Positions 8,348-16,475 of a stretch of 64,000 bases of DNA are shown piece by piece. The notes under the pieces are model-generated. The model did no database searches. It was given only the letters and a program-made list of their open reading frames with translations, and was not told the origin of the DNA. The number at the start of each line of letters is the position of its first letter. Within the stretch, counting starts at the first letter, position 1. The DNA is from Streptomyces lasiicapitis (lineage in GTDB: Bacteria; Actinomycetota; Actinomycetes; Streptomycetales; Streptomycetaceae): assembly GCF_014646335.1 (NCBI RefSeq), contig NZ_BMNG01000019.1, positions 124,001-188,000 on the forward strand, given 5' to 3'. The position numbers and the translations under genes were made by a program.

Positions 8348-9418
8348 TCAGCCGAGCACCACCACGTCACCCGAGTCGAACGCCACCCCCACCGTCTCCC
8401 CCACAGCGGGCGCGTCCCGCAGCGCGCACGCCGCCTCGAGCCTCGGCCCGCCGGGCGGTTCCAGACGCACGGCGACATGCGTACCCCGGAACGTACGCGC
8501 CGTCACCACACACGCGAGCCCCTCCCGCGCCCCCACGAGCCGCACCCCGGCCGGCCGCACGAGCAGCCTGCACGCCCCCTGCCGGGTCCCGTCCGGCACG
8601 GGGACCTTGCCCCACACGGTGTCCGCGGCCTCGCCGGTGACGGTCGCGTCGACCACGTTGTCGAAGCCGAGGAAGCGCGCGACGAACTCGTCGGCGGGGT
8701 TCCGCCACACCTCAAGCGGCGTACCGGACTGGGCGATCCGCCCGTCCCGCATCACCACGACCCGGTCCGCCAGCGCGAACGCCTCGCCCTGGTCGTGCGT
8801 GACCGCGAGCACCGTCGTACCCAACTCGCCGAAGAGTTCCCGCAGTTCGGCGACGAGGCGTTCGCGCAGCGAGCGGTCGAGCTGGCCGAGGGGTTCGTCG
8901 AGCATCAGCAGGCGGGGCCGCGGCGCGAGCGCGCGGGCGAGCGCGACGCGCTGCTGCTCGCCGCCCGACAGCGAGGAAACGGCCCGCTTCTGCGCACCCG
9001 GAAGCCCCACCAGGTCCAGCAACTCGGCGACCCCCAGGGCCTGTTCCGCCCGCGAGGCGCCGTGCATCCGCAGCCCGAAGGCGACGTTGCCCGCCACATC
9101 GCGCTGCGGAAAGAGCTGATGGTCCTGGAACATCAGGCCGACGCCCCGCTTGTGCGCGGGCACCCCGCCCTGGTCGCGCCCGCCGAGCACGATCCGCCCG
9201 CCGTCGAGCCCCTGGAGCCCGGCGACGGCCCGCAGCAGCGTCGACTTGCCGCTGCCGCTCGGCCCGAGCACGCACACAATCTCGTGCTCGGCGACGTCGA
9301 GGCCCACGGTGTCGAGGGCGGCGCGGGCCCCGAAACGTACCGTCACGTCGTCGAGACGCAGCAGCGCCCCGGCGTCGGCACCGGCCGTGGAGGCGCCCTT
9401 CGGCTGCACGGCAGTCAT
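8348..9418 (-). CDS. thiQ: thiamine-type ABC transporter ATP-binding protein
   Basis: ATPase subunit of 356 residues from ATG at 9418. Walker A is LGPSGSGKST (51-60), the signature LSGGEQQRV (150-158), Walker B LLMLDEP (170-176) and the switch His is near 208. A C-terminal regulatory beta domain (about residues 270-356) is present, as in the sulfate/iron/thiamine class. Its start overlaps the permease stop as TGATG, so the two are translationally coupled. It is the last gene of thiB-thiP-thiQ. The thiamine assignment rests on the TPP riboswitch upstream of the operon, not on this protein alone; the family also includes iron importers. Confidence 0.85.
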   Translation of the reverse strand: MTAVQPKGASTAGADAGALLRLDDVTVRFGARAALDTVGLDVAEHEIVCVLGPSGSGKSTLLRAVAGLQGLDGGRIVLGGRDQGGVPAHKRGVGLMFQDHQLFPQRDVAGNVAFGLRMHGASRAEQALGVAELLDLVGLPGAQKRAVSSLSGGEQQRVALARALAPRPRLLMLDEPLGQLDRSLRERLVAELRELFGELGTTVLAVTHDQGEAFALADRVVVMRDGRIAQSGTPLEVWRNPADEFVARFLGFDNVVDATVTGEAADTVWGKVPVPDGTRQGACRLLVRPAGVRLVGAREGLACVVTARTFRGTHVAVRLEPPGGPRLEAACALRDAPAVGETVGVAFDSGDVVVLG

Positions 9419-11127
9419 CAGAACTCTCCCGTCGTACGTTCCGTACGCAACCGCTCCAGGAGCAACAGCGACACCGCGCACACCACCATCAGAATCGTCG
9501 AAAGGGCCATCGCCTGGCCGTAGTTGAGGTCTCCGGCGCGCCCGAGCAGCCGCGCCACCGCGACCGGCAGCGTCGGGTTGTCCGGCCGGGCGATGAACAC
9601 CGTCGCGCCGAACTCGCCGAGCGACACCGCGAAGGCGAAGCCCGCCGCGATCAGCAGCGCCCGCCGCACCAGCGGAAAGTCGACCTCGCGCCAGGCGCGC
9701 AGCGGCGAGGCCCCGAGCACCGCGGCCGCCTCGCGCAGCCGTCCGTCCACCGCGCGAAGGACGGGCAGCATCGTGCGTACGACGAAGGGGACGCCCACCA
9801 GCGCCTGCGCAAGCGGCACCAGGATCCAGGACGCCCGCAGGTCAAGGGGCGGCTTGTCGAGGGTGATCAGGAAGCCGAAGCCGACGGTCACCGCGGACAC
9901 GCCGAGCGGCAGCATGAGGAGCGCGTCGAACCCGCGCACGAGCCGCCCCGCGCGCCGGGTCAGCGCGGCCGCCGCGAGCCCGCCGATCAGCACCGCGATG
10001 GCCGTCGCCACGACCGCGTACCGCAGCGAGTTCCCGATCGCGTCGACGGCCGGGACGAGGAACGCCCCGCCGTCGGTCGACCGCAGCGTCTCGTAGTAGA
10101 GGAAGCCGTAGCCGTCGGGCCCGTCGAACGAGCGCTGCACCAGCACGCCGAGCGGCAGCAGGATGAGCAGCGCGACGGTCAGGAGCACGAAGCCGAGCAG
10201 GCTCCACTGCCCGGCCCCGCGCGGCCGCCGCACCGTCGCCGAGGCGTCCACGAGGCGCAGCGCGCTCTCGCGCCTGCGCACCGTCCAGGCGTGCACGGCG
10301 AGCACCGCGCCGACCGCCGCGAACTGCACGATCGTCAGGACGGCGGCCGTCGGCAGGTCGAGGAGCTGCGCGGTCTGCCGGTAGATCTCGACTTCGAGCG
10401 TCGAGTACGCCGGTCCGCCGAGGATCTGTACGACGCCGAAGGACGTGAACGTGAACAGGAAGACCATCAGCGCGGCCGCCGCGACGGCGGGCCCGAGCGC
10501 AGGCAGCGTGACCGTGCGCCAGGCGGTGAGGCGGGAGGCGCCGAGCATGCGGGCGGCCTCCTCCTGGCGCGGGTCGAGCTGCGACCAGAGCCCGCCGACG
10601 GTGCGTACGACGACGGCGTAGTTGAAGAAGACGTGCGCGAGCAGGATCGCCCACACCGTCGTGTCCAGGCGCATCCCCCACAGCTCGTCGAAGAGCCCGC
10701 CGCGCCCGATGACGGCGAGGAAGGCCGTGCCGACGACGACGGTGGGCAGCACGAACGGCACGGTGACGACCGCCCGGAGCACCTGCTTGCCCCTGAAGTC
10801 GAAGCGCGCGAAGACGTACGCGCCGGGCAGCGCGATCAGCAGCGTGAGCGCTGTGGAGGCGAGCGCCTGCCAGGTGGTGAACCACAGCACCTGCTGGATG
10901 TCCGACTGCCCGATCACCTCGCCGATCCGGCCGAACTGCCAGCTCCCGTCGGCCTTCAGGCCGCGCGCGACGATCGCGGCGACCGGGTAGGCGAAGAAGA
11001 CGGCGAAGAACGCGACGGGCAGGGCCATGAGGCCGAGCCGAGCCGCGCTCCCGCGCCGGCCCCCGGGAAGACCCCTACGGACCTTCCCGGAGCCGGGCTC
11101 GGCTACTTCAGAACGAGCGAGGTCCAT
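9418..11127 (-). CDS. thiP: thiamine-type ABC transporter permease with two fused membrane domains
   Basis: Permease of 569 residues with about twelve membrane segments, formed of two tandem MetI-type domains as in ThiP and FbpB. Each half carries a cytoplasmic EAA-like loop (for example ARMLGASRLTAWRTVTLPAL and AAVLGASPLRAWREVDFPL) that docks on the ATPase. The start chosen is ATG at 11127, inside the last 25 bases of thiB; another in-frame start at 11139 is four codons upstream. It forms the channel for the thiB-delivered substrate and is coupled to thiQ. Confidence 0.87.
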   Translation of the reverse strand: MDLARSEVAEPGSGKVRRGLPGGRRGSAARLGLMALPVAFFAVFFAYPVAAIVARGLKADGSWQFGRIGEVIGQSDIQQVLWFTTWQALASTALTLLIALPGAYVFARFDFRGKQVLRAVVTVPFVLPTVVVGTAFLAVIGRGGLFDELWGMRLDTTVWAILLAHVFFNYAVVVRTVGGLWSQLDPRQEEAARMLGASRLTAWRTVTLPALGPAVAAAALMVFLFTFTSFGVVQILGGPAYSTLEVEIYRQTAQLLDLPTAAVLTIVQFAAVGAVLAVHAWTVRRRESALRLVDASATVRRPRGAGQWSLLGFVLLTVALLILLPLGVLVQRSFDGPDGYGFLYYETLRSTDGGAFLVPAVDAIGNSLRYAVVATAIAVLIGGLAAAALTRRAGRLVRGFDALLMLPLGVSAVTVGFGFLITLDKPPLDLRASWILVPLAQALVGVPFVVRTMLPVLRAVDGRLREAAAVLGASPLRAWREVDFPLVRRALLIAAGFAFAVSLGEFGATVFIARPDNPTLPVAVARLLGRAGDLNYGQAMALSTILMVVCAVSLLLLERLRTERTTGEF

Positions 11128-12200
11128 GACTTGACCCACTGCTCACGGTTGTCGGCGATCTTCTTCGGCGCCATGGTCTCCGGCTTGTCGACCCGCACCC
11201 CGAACTTCCGGAACAGCTCGGGCGTCTGCGCGGCCTCCCGCACCGGGTTCACGAACATCTGCAGCGGCATGTCGTCCTGGAACTTCTTGCTGATCATGAA
11301 GTCGAGGAGCGCCTTGCCGCCCTTCTCGTTCTTCGCGCCCTTCAGCAGGCCCGCATACTCGATCTGCCGGAAGCAGGTGCCGGTGGCGACGCCGGTCGGG
11401 GCCTCCTTGGGCTGCGGCTTGGCGTAGAGCACCTCGACGGGCGGCGACGAGGCGTACGACACGACGAGCGGCCGGTCGCCCTTGGCCTTCTTGCCGCCGG
11501 CCGAGCCGGAGAACTCCTCGTTGTACGCCTGCTCCCAGCCGTCGACGACCTTGACGCCGTTGGCCTTCAGCTTCTTCCAGTAGCCCTGCCAGCCGTCGTC
11601 GCCGTACCGCGCGGCCGTGCCGAGCACGAAGCCGAGACCGGGCGAGGACGTCGAGGCGTTCTCCGTGACGAGGAGGTTCTTGTACGCGGGCTTGATCAGG
11701 TCGTCGAAGGACTTCGGCGGCGCCAGCTTCTTGTCGGCGAAGTACTTCTTGTCGTAGTTCACGCAGATGTCGCCGGAGTCGATGGGCGTGACGCCCTTCT
11801 CGCCCCCCGCGAGCCGGTACTGCGGCAGGACCAGGTCCGCGCCCTTGGCCTCGTACGGCTGGAAGACGCCGTTGTCGAGGGCCCGCGACAGCAGGGTGTT
11901 GTCGACGCCGAAGAACACGTCGCCCTGCGGATTGCCCTTGGACAGGATCGCCTTGTTCACGGCCTGCCCGGCGTCGCCGTCCTCAAGGACGCGGACCTTG
12001 TAGCCGGAGGTCTTCTCGAAGTCCTTCAGTACGTCCTTGGAGACGTTGAAGGAGTCGTGCGTCACGAGGGTCACGGACTTGGAGTCCGACGCCTTGGACC
12101 CGCTGTCCGAGCCGCACGCGGTGACGGCGACGAGCCCGAGACCCACGGCGGCCGCCGTGAGAGACGCCCTCTTCACCGACGCCTTCTTTGTGGTGCTCAC
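11103..12200 (-). CDS. thiB: thiamine-type ABC transporter substrate-binding lipoprotein
   Basis: Extracytoplasmic binding protein of 365 residues. A lysine-rich N-terminus, a hydrophobic stretch and a lipobox V-T-A-C place the lipidated Cys at residue 29. The rest has the type II periplasmic-binding fold, with TLVTHDSFNVS at the start of the mature domain and GDAGQAVNKA, as in the ThiB/SfuA group. GTG at 12200 is chosen because a perfect AGGAGG lies eight bases upstream; the in-frame ATG at 12209 directly abuts that AGGAGG. Expression is probably controlled by the TPP riboswitch and the RBS hairpin. Substrate could be thiamine, a phosphate ester or HMP. Confidence 0.87.
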   Translation of the reverse strand: MSTTKKASVKRASLTAAAVGLGLVAVTACGSDSGSKASDSKSVTLVTHDSFNVSKDVLKDFEKTSGYKVRVLEDGDAGQAVNKAILSKGNPQGDVFFGVDNTLLSRALDNGVFQPYEAKGADLVLPQYRLAGGEKGVTPIDSGDICVNYDKKYFADKKLAPPKSFDDLIKPAYKNLLVTENASTSSPGLGFVLGTAARYGDDGWQGYWKKLKANGVKVVDGWEQAYNEEFSGSAGGKKAKGDRPLVVSYASSPPVEVLYAKPQPKEAPTGVATGTCFRQIEYAGLLKGAKNEKGGKALLDFMISKKFQDDMPLQMFVNPVREAAQTPELFRKFGVRVDKPETMAPKKIADNREQWVKSWTSLVLK

Positions 12201-12209
12201 GAAAAACAT

Positions 12210-12230
12210 CCTCCTGGAGTGACCAGGAAG
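12210..12230 (-). promoter_or_regulatory. hairpin enclosing the thiB Shine-Dalgarno sequence
   Basis: On the minus strand, arms 12223-12230 and 12210-12217 pair over eight positions with one G-U and a five-base loop. The complete AGGAGG of thiB (12210-12215) lies in the 3' arm. This looks like the translation-blocking part of the riboswitch expression platform. Confidence 0.65.
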
Positions 12231-12243
12231 AGACGCGGCCCCG

Positions 12244-12271
12244 CCCGGGACCGACGGATCGGCGTCCCGGG
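12244..12271 (-). promoter_or_regulatory. GC-rich inverted repeat in the thiB leader
   Basis: A perfect 8-bp stem (CCCGGGAC/GTCCCGGG) with a 12-base loop lies between the TPP aptamer and the RBS hairpin. It is not followed by a T run. It may be a leader terminator or a partner in the switch. Confidence 0.5.
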
Positions 12272-12295
12272 CAGGGCGCAACAGCTTGAGTAGCG

Positions 12296-12384
12296 ACCGA
12301 ACTTCCTACCCAGAATGACCTGGGCGAGGTTCAGAGGGTCTGCGGCCGATACCGCACTCTCAGCGCTGTGGCGCTCCCCTGTCG
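12296..12384 (-). ncRNA. TPP riboswitch (THI element) upstream of thiBPQ
   Basis: Read on the minus strand, the leader contains the THI-box signatures in order: GGGGAGCGCC, the CTGAGAG segment, ACCCTCTGAACCT and a closing GGTCATTCTGGGTAGGAAG. These form the pyrimidine- and pyrophosphate-sensing arms of the aptamer. It begins about 30 bases after the rlmN stop and ends about 95 bases before the thiB start. Binding of thiamine pyrophosphate should lower expression of the importer. Bacterial TPP aptamers in GC-rich genomes usually act on translation, which fits the RBS hairpin downstream. Confidence 0.9.
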
Positions 12385-12385
12385 G

Positions 12386-12412
12386 AATATGCAGATGTGG
12401 TTACGCCCGCAA
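12386..12412 (-). promoter_or_regulatory. possible promoter of the riboswitch-thiBPQ transcript
   Basis: On the minus strand TTGCGG (12407-12412) and CATATT (12386-12391) are separated by 15 bases, just before the aptamer and after the rlmN stop. The spacer is a little short, so this is tentative. Confidence 0.35.
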
Positions 12413-12414
12413 GA

Positions 12415-13521
12415 CTACCTCTCGGACGCCGCGAGCTGGCCGCATGCCCCGTCGATCTCCTGGCCACGGGTGTCACGGATGGTGACCGGCACGCCGTGGG
12501 CGGCGATCGCCTCGACGAAGGCCTTCTCGTCCTCGGGCCGGGACGCCGTCCACTTCGAGCCGGGTGTCGGGTTCAGCGGGATGAGGTTGACGTGCACCGG
12601 CTTGCCCTTGAGCAGCCGCCCGAGCCGGTCGCCGCGCCACGCCTGGTCGTTGATGTCCCGGATCAGCGCGTACTCGATGGACAGGCGACGGCCGGACTTG
12701 GCCGCGTACTCCCAGCCGGCGTCCATGACCTCGCGGACCTTCCAGCGGGTGTTGACCGGGACGAGGGTGTCGCGCAGCTCGTCGTCGGGCGCGTGCAGCG
12801 AGATGGCGAGGCGGCACTTGAAGCCCTCGTCAGCGAACCGGTGGATGGCGGGCACCAGGCCGACGGTGGACACGGTGATGCCGCGCTGCGAGAGGCCGAC
12901 GCCGTCGGGCTCGGGGTCGGTCAGCCTGCGGATGGCCCCGACCACGCGGTTGTAGTTGGCGAGCGGCTCGCCCATGCCCATGAAGACGATGTTGGAGAGC
13001 CGGGCCGGGCCGCCCGGGATCTCGCCGTCCCTGAGGGCCCGCATGCCGTCGACGATCTGGTGCACGATCTCGGCGGTCGACAGGTTCCGGTCAAGGCCCG
13101 CCTGGCCCGTCGCGCAGAACGGGCAGTTCATGCCGCAGCCCGCCTGGGAGCTGATGCACATGGTGACCCGGTCCGGATACCGCATCAGCACCGACTCCAC
13201 GAGGGTGCCGTCGAACAGCCGCCACAGGGTCTTGCGGGTGGTGTCGTCGTCACAGCTGATGTGCCGCACCACCGACATCAGCTCAGGAAGCAGCGCCTCC
13301 TGAAGCTTGCCGCGCGCACCGGCCGGGATGTCCGTCCACTGCTCGGGCTGATGCGCGTACCGCGCGAAGTAGTGCTGCGAGAGCTGCTTGGCGCGGAACG
13401 GCTTCTCGCCGGTCGCGGCGACGGCTTCCTTCCGCTCGGCGGGCGTGAGGTCGGCGAGGTGCCGCGGCGGCTTCTTGGCTCCACGGGGGGCGACGAAAGT
13501 GAGTTCTCCGGGCTTAGGCAT
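12415..13521 (-). CDS. rlmN: 23S rRNA (adenine-2503-C2)/tRNA methyltransferase
   Basis: Radical-SAM enzyme of 368 residues. The 4Fe-4S cluster motif CGMNCPFC gives Cys129, Cys133 and Cys136, and the mechanistic Cys is in the C-terminal DGACGQL (about 360). The GGEP-like MGMGEPLANY motif is also present. It methylates C2 of A2503 in 23S rRNA and A37 in some tRNAs, improving decoding fidelity. It lies downstream of cdsA on the same strand with a 78-bp gap and ends about 30 bases before the TPP riboswitch. Confidence 0.96.
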   Translation of the reverse strand: MPKPGELTFVAPRGAKKPPRHLADLTPAERKEAVAATGEKPFRAKQLSQHYFARYAHQPEQWTDIPAGARGKLQEALLPELMSVVRHISCDDDTTRKTLWRLFDGTLVESVLMRYPDRVTMCISSQAGCGMNCPFCATGQAGLDRNLSTAEIVHQIVDGMRALRDGEIPGGPARLSNIVFMGMGEPLANYNRVVGAIRRLTDPEPDGVGLSQRGITVSTVGLVPAIHRFADEGFKCRLAISLHAPDDELRDTLVPVNTRWKVREVMDAGWEYAAKSGRRLSIEYALIRDINDQAWRGDRLGRLLKGKPVHVNLIPLNPTPGSKWTASRPEDEKAFVEAIAAHGVPVTIRDTRGQEIDGACGQLAASER

Positions 13522-13599
13522 GGTTCGTCCATTGTCCCAGAGATACGAAGAGGGGCCCGCACCCTGTGGATAACGGACCCCTTCGCACGAAACCGCAGG

Positions 13600-14733
13600 T
13601 CAGCCGGTGCCGACGAACGCCACCAGCAACAACCACACCACTGGGGCCGTAGGCAGCAACGAGTCCAAGCGGTCCATGATCCCGCCATGGCCGGGCAGCA
13701 GCGTGCCCATGTCCTTGATGCCGAGGTCGCGCTTGATCATCGACTCGCCGAGGTCGCCGAGCGTCGCGCTCGCCGCCACCGCGAGGCCGATGAGCAGGCC
13801 CTGCCACCACGTCCCGTCGTCGATCAGGAAGTGCATGCACAGCGCGCCCGCCGCCATCGCGAAGGTCACCGCGCCGAGCAGGCCCTCGCGGGTCTTGCCG
13901 GGGCTGATGCGCGGCGCGAGCTTGTGCTTGCCGAAGCGCCAGCCGATCGCGTACGCGCCGGTGTCGCTGACCACGGTCAGGACCAGGAAGGTCAGCACCC
14001 GCTGCGGGCCGTCGCCCGCGGTGAGCATCAGCGCCACGAACGTCGCGAGGAAGGGAACGTAGAACGCCGCGAAGACACCCGCCGTGACGTCCTTCAGATA
14101 GCCCTCGGGAGGCTCGGTCATGCGCCACACGAGCACCGCGAGCGCGGTCAGCGCCATCGCCACCCAGGCGCCCTCGGCGCCGCGGACATACCCGGCGACG
14201 ACCATCGCGGCGCCGCCCACCGCGAGCGGCACCAGCGGCGCCTTGATGCCCTTGCGCTCTTCGAGGCGCGAGGTCAGCTCCCAGAGGCCGACCACCACGG
14301 CGACCGCTATGACGCCGACGAAGACCGCCTTCCGGATGAAGAGCGACGCGACGATGACCGCGCCGAGCCCCACGCCGACACCTATGGCCGCCCCGAGGTC
14401 ACGGCCCGCGCTCTTCTTCTGCGGGGCTGGGGCGGGGTGTGGTGCGCCGGTCATGGGCTCCTGCGGCTTCTGCGCGGGGGGTGCTGGGGGCGCGGGCGGC
14501 GTCTCGTCACGGAACAGGGGGCCGCTCGGCTGAGCAGCCCCCCGGTCGTCGTCCTGGTGTCCGGCGCTCGCGCTGACGTCGGGAACGATGGGCATGGGCT
14601 GGGTCTCTGAAGGAGTCACAGCGTCCTGCGCATCGTATGCGGGACCCGCCGGGGCAGCACCCTGGAGCGGTCCCTGGTCGGGTGCCCCCCAGTACCCGGC
14701 TCTGGGCGGCGCCCCCCAGGAAGTGTCGTTCAC
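13600..14733 (-). CDS. cdsA: phosphatidate cytidylyltransferase (CDP-diglyceride synthase)
   Basis: Membrane enzyme of 377 residues that makes CDP-diacylglycerol from phosphatidic acid and CTP. A long Pro/Ala/Gly-rich cytosolic N-terminus (about 1-105) precedes roughly eight membrane segments. The C-terminal family signature runs through GDLGESMIKRDLGIKDMGT and the Mg-binding LPGHGGIMDRLDS. The start is GTG at 14733. It follows frr by 47 bases, as in many actinobacteria and other bacteria. The N-terminal extension is much longer than in E. coli CdsA. Confidence 0.94.
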   Translation of the reverse strand: MNDTSWGAPPRAGYWGAPDQGPLQGAAPAGPAYDAQDAVTPSETQPMPIVPDVSASAGHQDDDRGAAQPSGPLFRDETPPAPPAPPAQKPQEPMTGAPHPAPAPQKKSAGRDLGAAIGVGVGLGAVIVASLFIRKAVFVGVIAVAVVVGLWELTSRLEERKGIKAPLVPLAVGGAAMVVAGYVRGAEGAWVAMALTALAVLVWRMTEPPEGYLKDVTAGVFAAFYVPFLATFVALMLTAGDGPQRVLTFLVLTVVSDTGAYAIGWRFGKHKLAPRISPGKTREGLLGAVTFAMAAGALCMHFLIDDGTWWQGLLIGLAVAASATLGDLGESMIKRDLGIKDMGTLLPGHGGIMDRLDSLLPTAPVVWLLLVAFVGTG

Positions 14734-14780
14734 GGAATTCGGAATCCTCAGACCTAGATCGGACGTCGAGTCGGACTCGA

Positions 14781-15338
14781 TCAGACCTCGAGCAGCTCGG
14801 CTTCCTTGTGCTTGAGCAGCTCGTCCACCTGGGCGACGTACTTCGAGGTGGTGTCGTCCAGGTCCTTCTCGGCGCGACGGCCCTCGTCCTCGCCGATGTC
14901 GCCGTCCTTGATCGCCTTGTCGAAGGCCTCCTTGGCCTTGCGACGGATCGACCGGATCGAGATCTTGGAGTCCTCGGCCTTGGTCTTGGCGACCTTGATG
15001 TACTCCTTGCGACGGTCCTGGGTGAGCTCGGGGAACGTCACCCGGATGATGTTTCCGTCATTGCTCGGGTTGACGCCGAGGTCCGAGTCGCGGATCGCCT
15101 GCTCGATGTTGCGCAGCGCGGTCTTGTCGAACGGGGTCACCACGGCCATGCGCGGCTCGGGCACCGAGAACGAGGCGAGCTGGTTGATCGGCGTCAGCGC
15201 GCCGTAGTAGTCGGCCACGATCTTGTTGAACATCGCCGGGTGGGCACGGCCCGTACGGATCGCGGCGAAGTCCTCCTTGGCGACCACGACGGCCTTCTCC
15301 ATCTTCTCCTCGGCCTCGAGGAGGGTCTCTTCGATCAC
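14781..15338 (-). CDS. frr: ribosome recycling factor
   Basis: Protein of 185 residues, the family's usual length, from GTG at 15338 with AGGAGC upstream. It opens V-I-E-E-T-L-L-E-A-E and shows the characteristic IRTGRAHPAMFNKI and NPSNDGNIIRVTFPELT segments. With EF-G it splits post-termination ribosomes. It is downstream of pyrH across a 157-bp gap that holds a large hairpin, so it may have its own promoter or read-through control. Confidence 0.97.
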   Translation of the reverse strand: MIEETLLEAEEKMEKAVVVAKEDFAAIRTGRAHPAMFNKIVADYYGALTPINQLASFSVPEPRMAVVTPFDKTALRNIEQAIRDSDLGVNPSNDGNIIRVTFPELTQDRRKEYIKVAKTKAEDSKISIRSIRRKAKEAFDKAIKDGDIGEDEGRRAEKDLDDTTSKYVAQVDELLKHKEAELLEV

Positions 15339-15440
15339 CACTTGCTCCTGCGTGTCTTGAGTAGGCCCGGCTTCCACGGATCGGCCGGCTGCGTCGCGTC
15401 TCTTTCCTGCACGGTGTCCGACCGGCAGGGCTTTGTCCAT

Positions 15441-15484
15441 CCCCTCGATGGGGTCGTCCGACGGAGTCGTCGACCCCTTGAGGG
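15441..15484 (-). terminator. stem-loop between pyrH and frr
   Basis: The arms 15471-15484 and 15441-15457 pair almost completely: GGGGTCG/CGACCCC is perfect, and the flanking CCCT/AGGG extend it past a small internal loop. It lies 12 bases after the pyrH stop. It can act as a terminator or attenuator ahead of frr. Confidence 0.65.
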
Positions 15485-15495
15485 ACGTACTCTGC

Positions 15496-16254
15496 TCAGG
15501 CCCGGGAGTCCTGGTCGCCCACGAGTGTGCCGATCTTCTCACCCTTGACCGCCCGGGCGATATTGCCCTCCGCGAGCAGTTCGAAGACGAGAATGGGCAG
15601 CTTGTTGTCCCGGCACAGGGTGACGGCGGTGGCATCGGCGACCTTCAGGTCGCGGGTGATGACCTCGCCGTACCCGAGGGAGTCGAACTTCACCGCGTCC
15701 GGGTTGGTCTTGGGGTCCGAGTCGTAGACCCCGTCGACGCCGTTCTTGCCCATGAGCAGCGCTTCCGCGTCGATCTCCAGGGCCCGCTGGGCGGCGGTGG
15801 TGTCGGTGGAGAAGTACGGCATGCCCATACCGGCGCCGAAGATGACGACGCGGCCCTTCTCCAGGTGGCGCACGGCGCGCAGCGGGATGTACGGCTCCGC
15901 GACCTGCCCCATGGTGATGGCGGTCTGCACGCGGCAGTCGATGCCTTCCTTCTCCAGGAAGTCCTGCAGGGCCAGGCAGTTCATGACGGTTCCGAGCATG
16001 CCCATGTAGTCCGAGCGGGCCCGGTCCATGCCGCGCTGCTGGAGTTCGGCGCCGCGGAAGAAGTTGCCGCCGCCGATGACGATGGCGATCTCCGCGCCGT
16101 CCCGCACGACGGCCGCGATCTCGCGGGCGATGTTGTGCACCACATCGGGGTCGACGCCGAGGCCGCCGCCTCCGGCGAACGCCTCGCCGGACAGCTTCAG
16201 CAGGAAGCGCCCGGCTACTTTGCCGTCGTCACTCTTGGTGTCGGCCTTGGTCAT
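15496..16254 (-). CDS. pyrH: UMP kinase
   Basis: Bacterial UMP kinase of 252 residues from ATG at 16254, preceded by AAGGAG. Amino-acid-kinase-fold motifs are present: LLKLSGEAF, VIGGGNFFRG, MGMLGTVMNCLALQ and the late TDTTAAQRALEI/GVDGVYDSDP. It converts UMP to UDP with ATP. The gene lies between tsf and frr as in most bacteria. Its start is only 24 bases from a strong stem-loop in the leader, so its expression probably depends on read-through from rpsB-tsf or on a promoter inside the hairpin region. Confidence 0.96.
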   Translation of the reverse strand: MTKADTKSDDGKVAGRFLLKLSGEAFAGGGGLGVDPDVVHNIAREIAAVVRDGAEIAIVIGGGNFFRGAELQQRGMDRARSDYMGMLGTVMNCLALQDFLEKEGIDCRVQTAITMGQVAEPYIPLRAVRHLEKGRVVIFGAGMGMPYFSTDTTAAQRALEIDAEALLMGKNGVDGVYDSDPKTNPDAVKFDSLGYGEVITRDLKVADATAVTLCRDNKLPILVFELLAEGNIARAVKGEKIGTLVGDQDSRA

Positions 16255-16277
16255 GGAGTTCTCCTTGTGGTGCACAT

Positions 16278-16337
16278 ACGAAGAGGCCATTGCCGGTGGG
16301 GTGGTGTTCATCCCATCTGCGGCAATGGCCTCCTCGT
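16278..16337 (-). terminator. long stem-loop between tsf and pyrH
   Basis: The arms 16278-16295 and 16320-16337 pair over 18 positions with one mismatch; GAGGCCATTGCCG/CGGCAATGGCCTC is perfect. The loop is 24 bases. It follows tsf by about 140 bases and ends 12 bases before the pyrH Shine-Dalgarno sequence, so it terminates tsf or attenuates pyrH. Confidence 0.8.
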
Positions 16338-16475
16338 CAGATCTTGCGGTCGTCCGTCGCGTGCGAGGGTCCCACGTTTCCGGGTTCCCCTCGGGTACGC
16401 CGTCACGCCCGTCGCTGCGTACGCGGGCGACCGGGCCAGACCCTAGCGGGGTCTACCGTCGATCGTGGTACGGAC

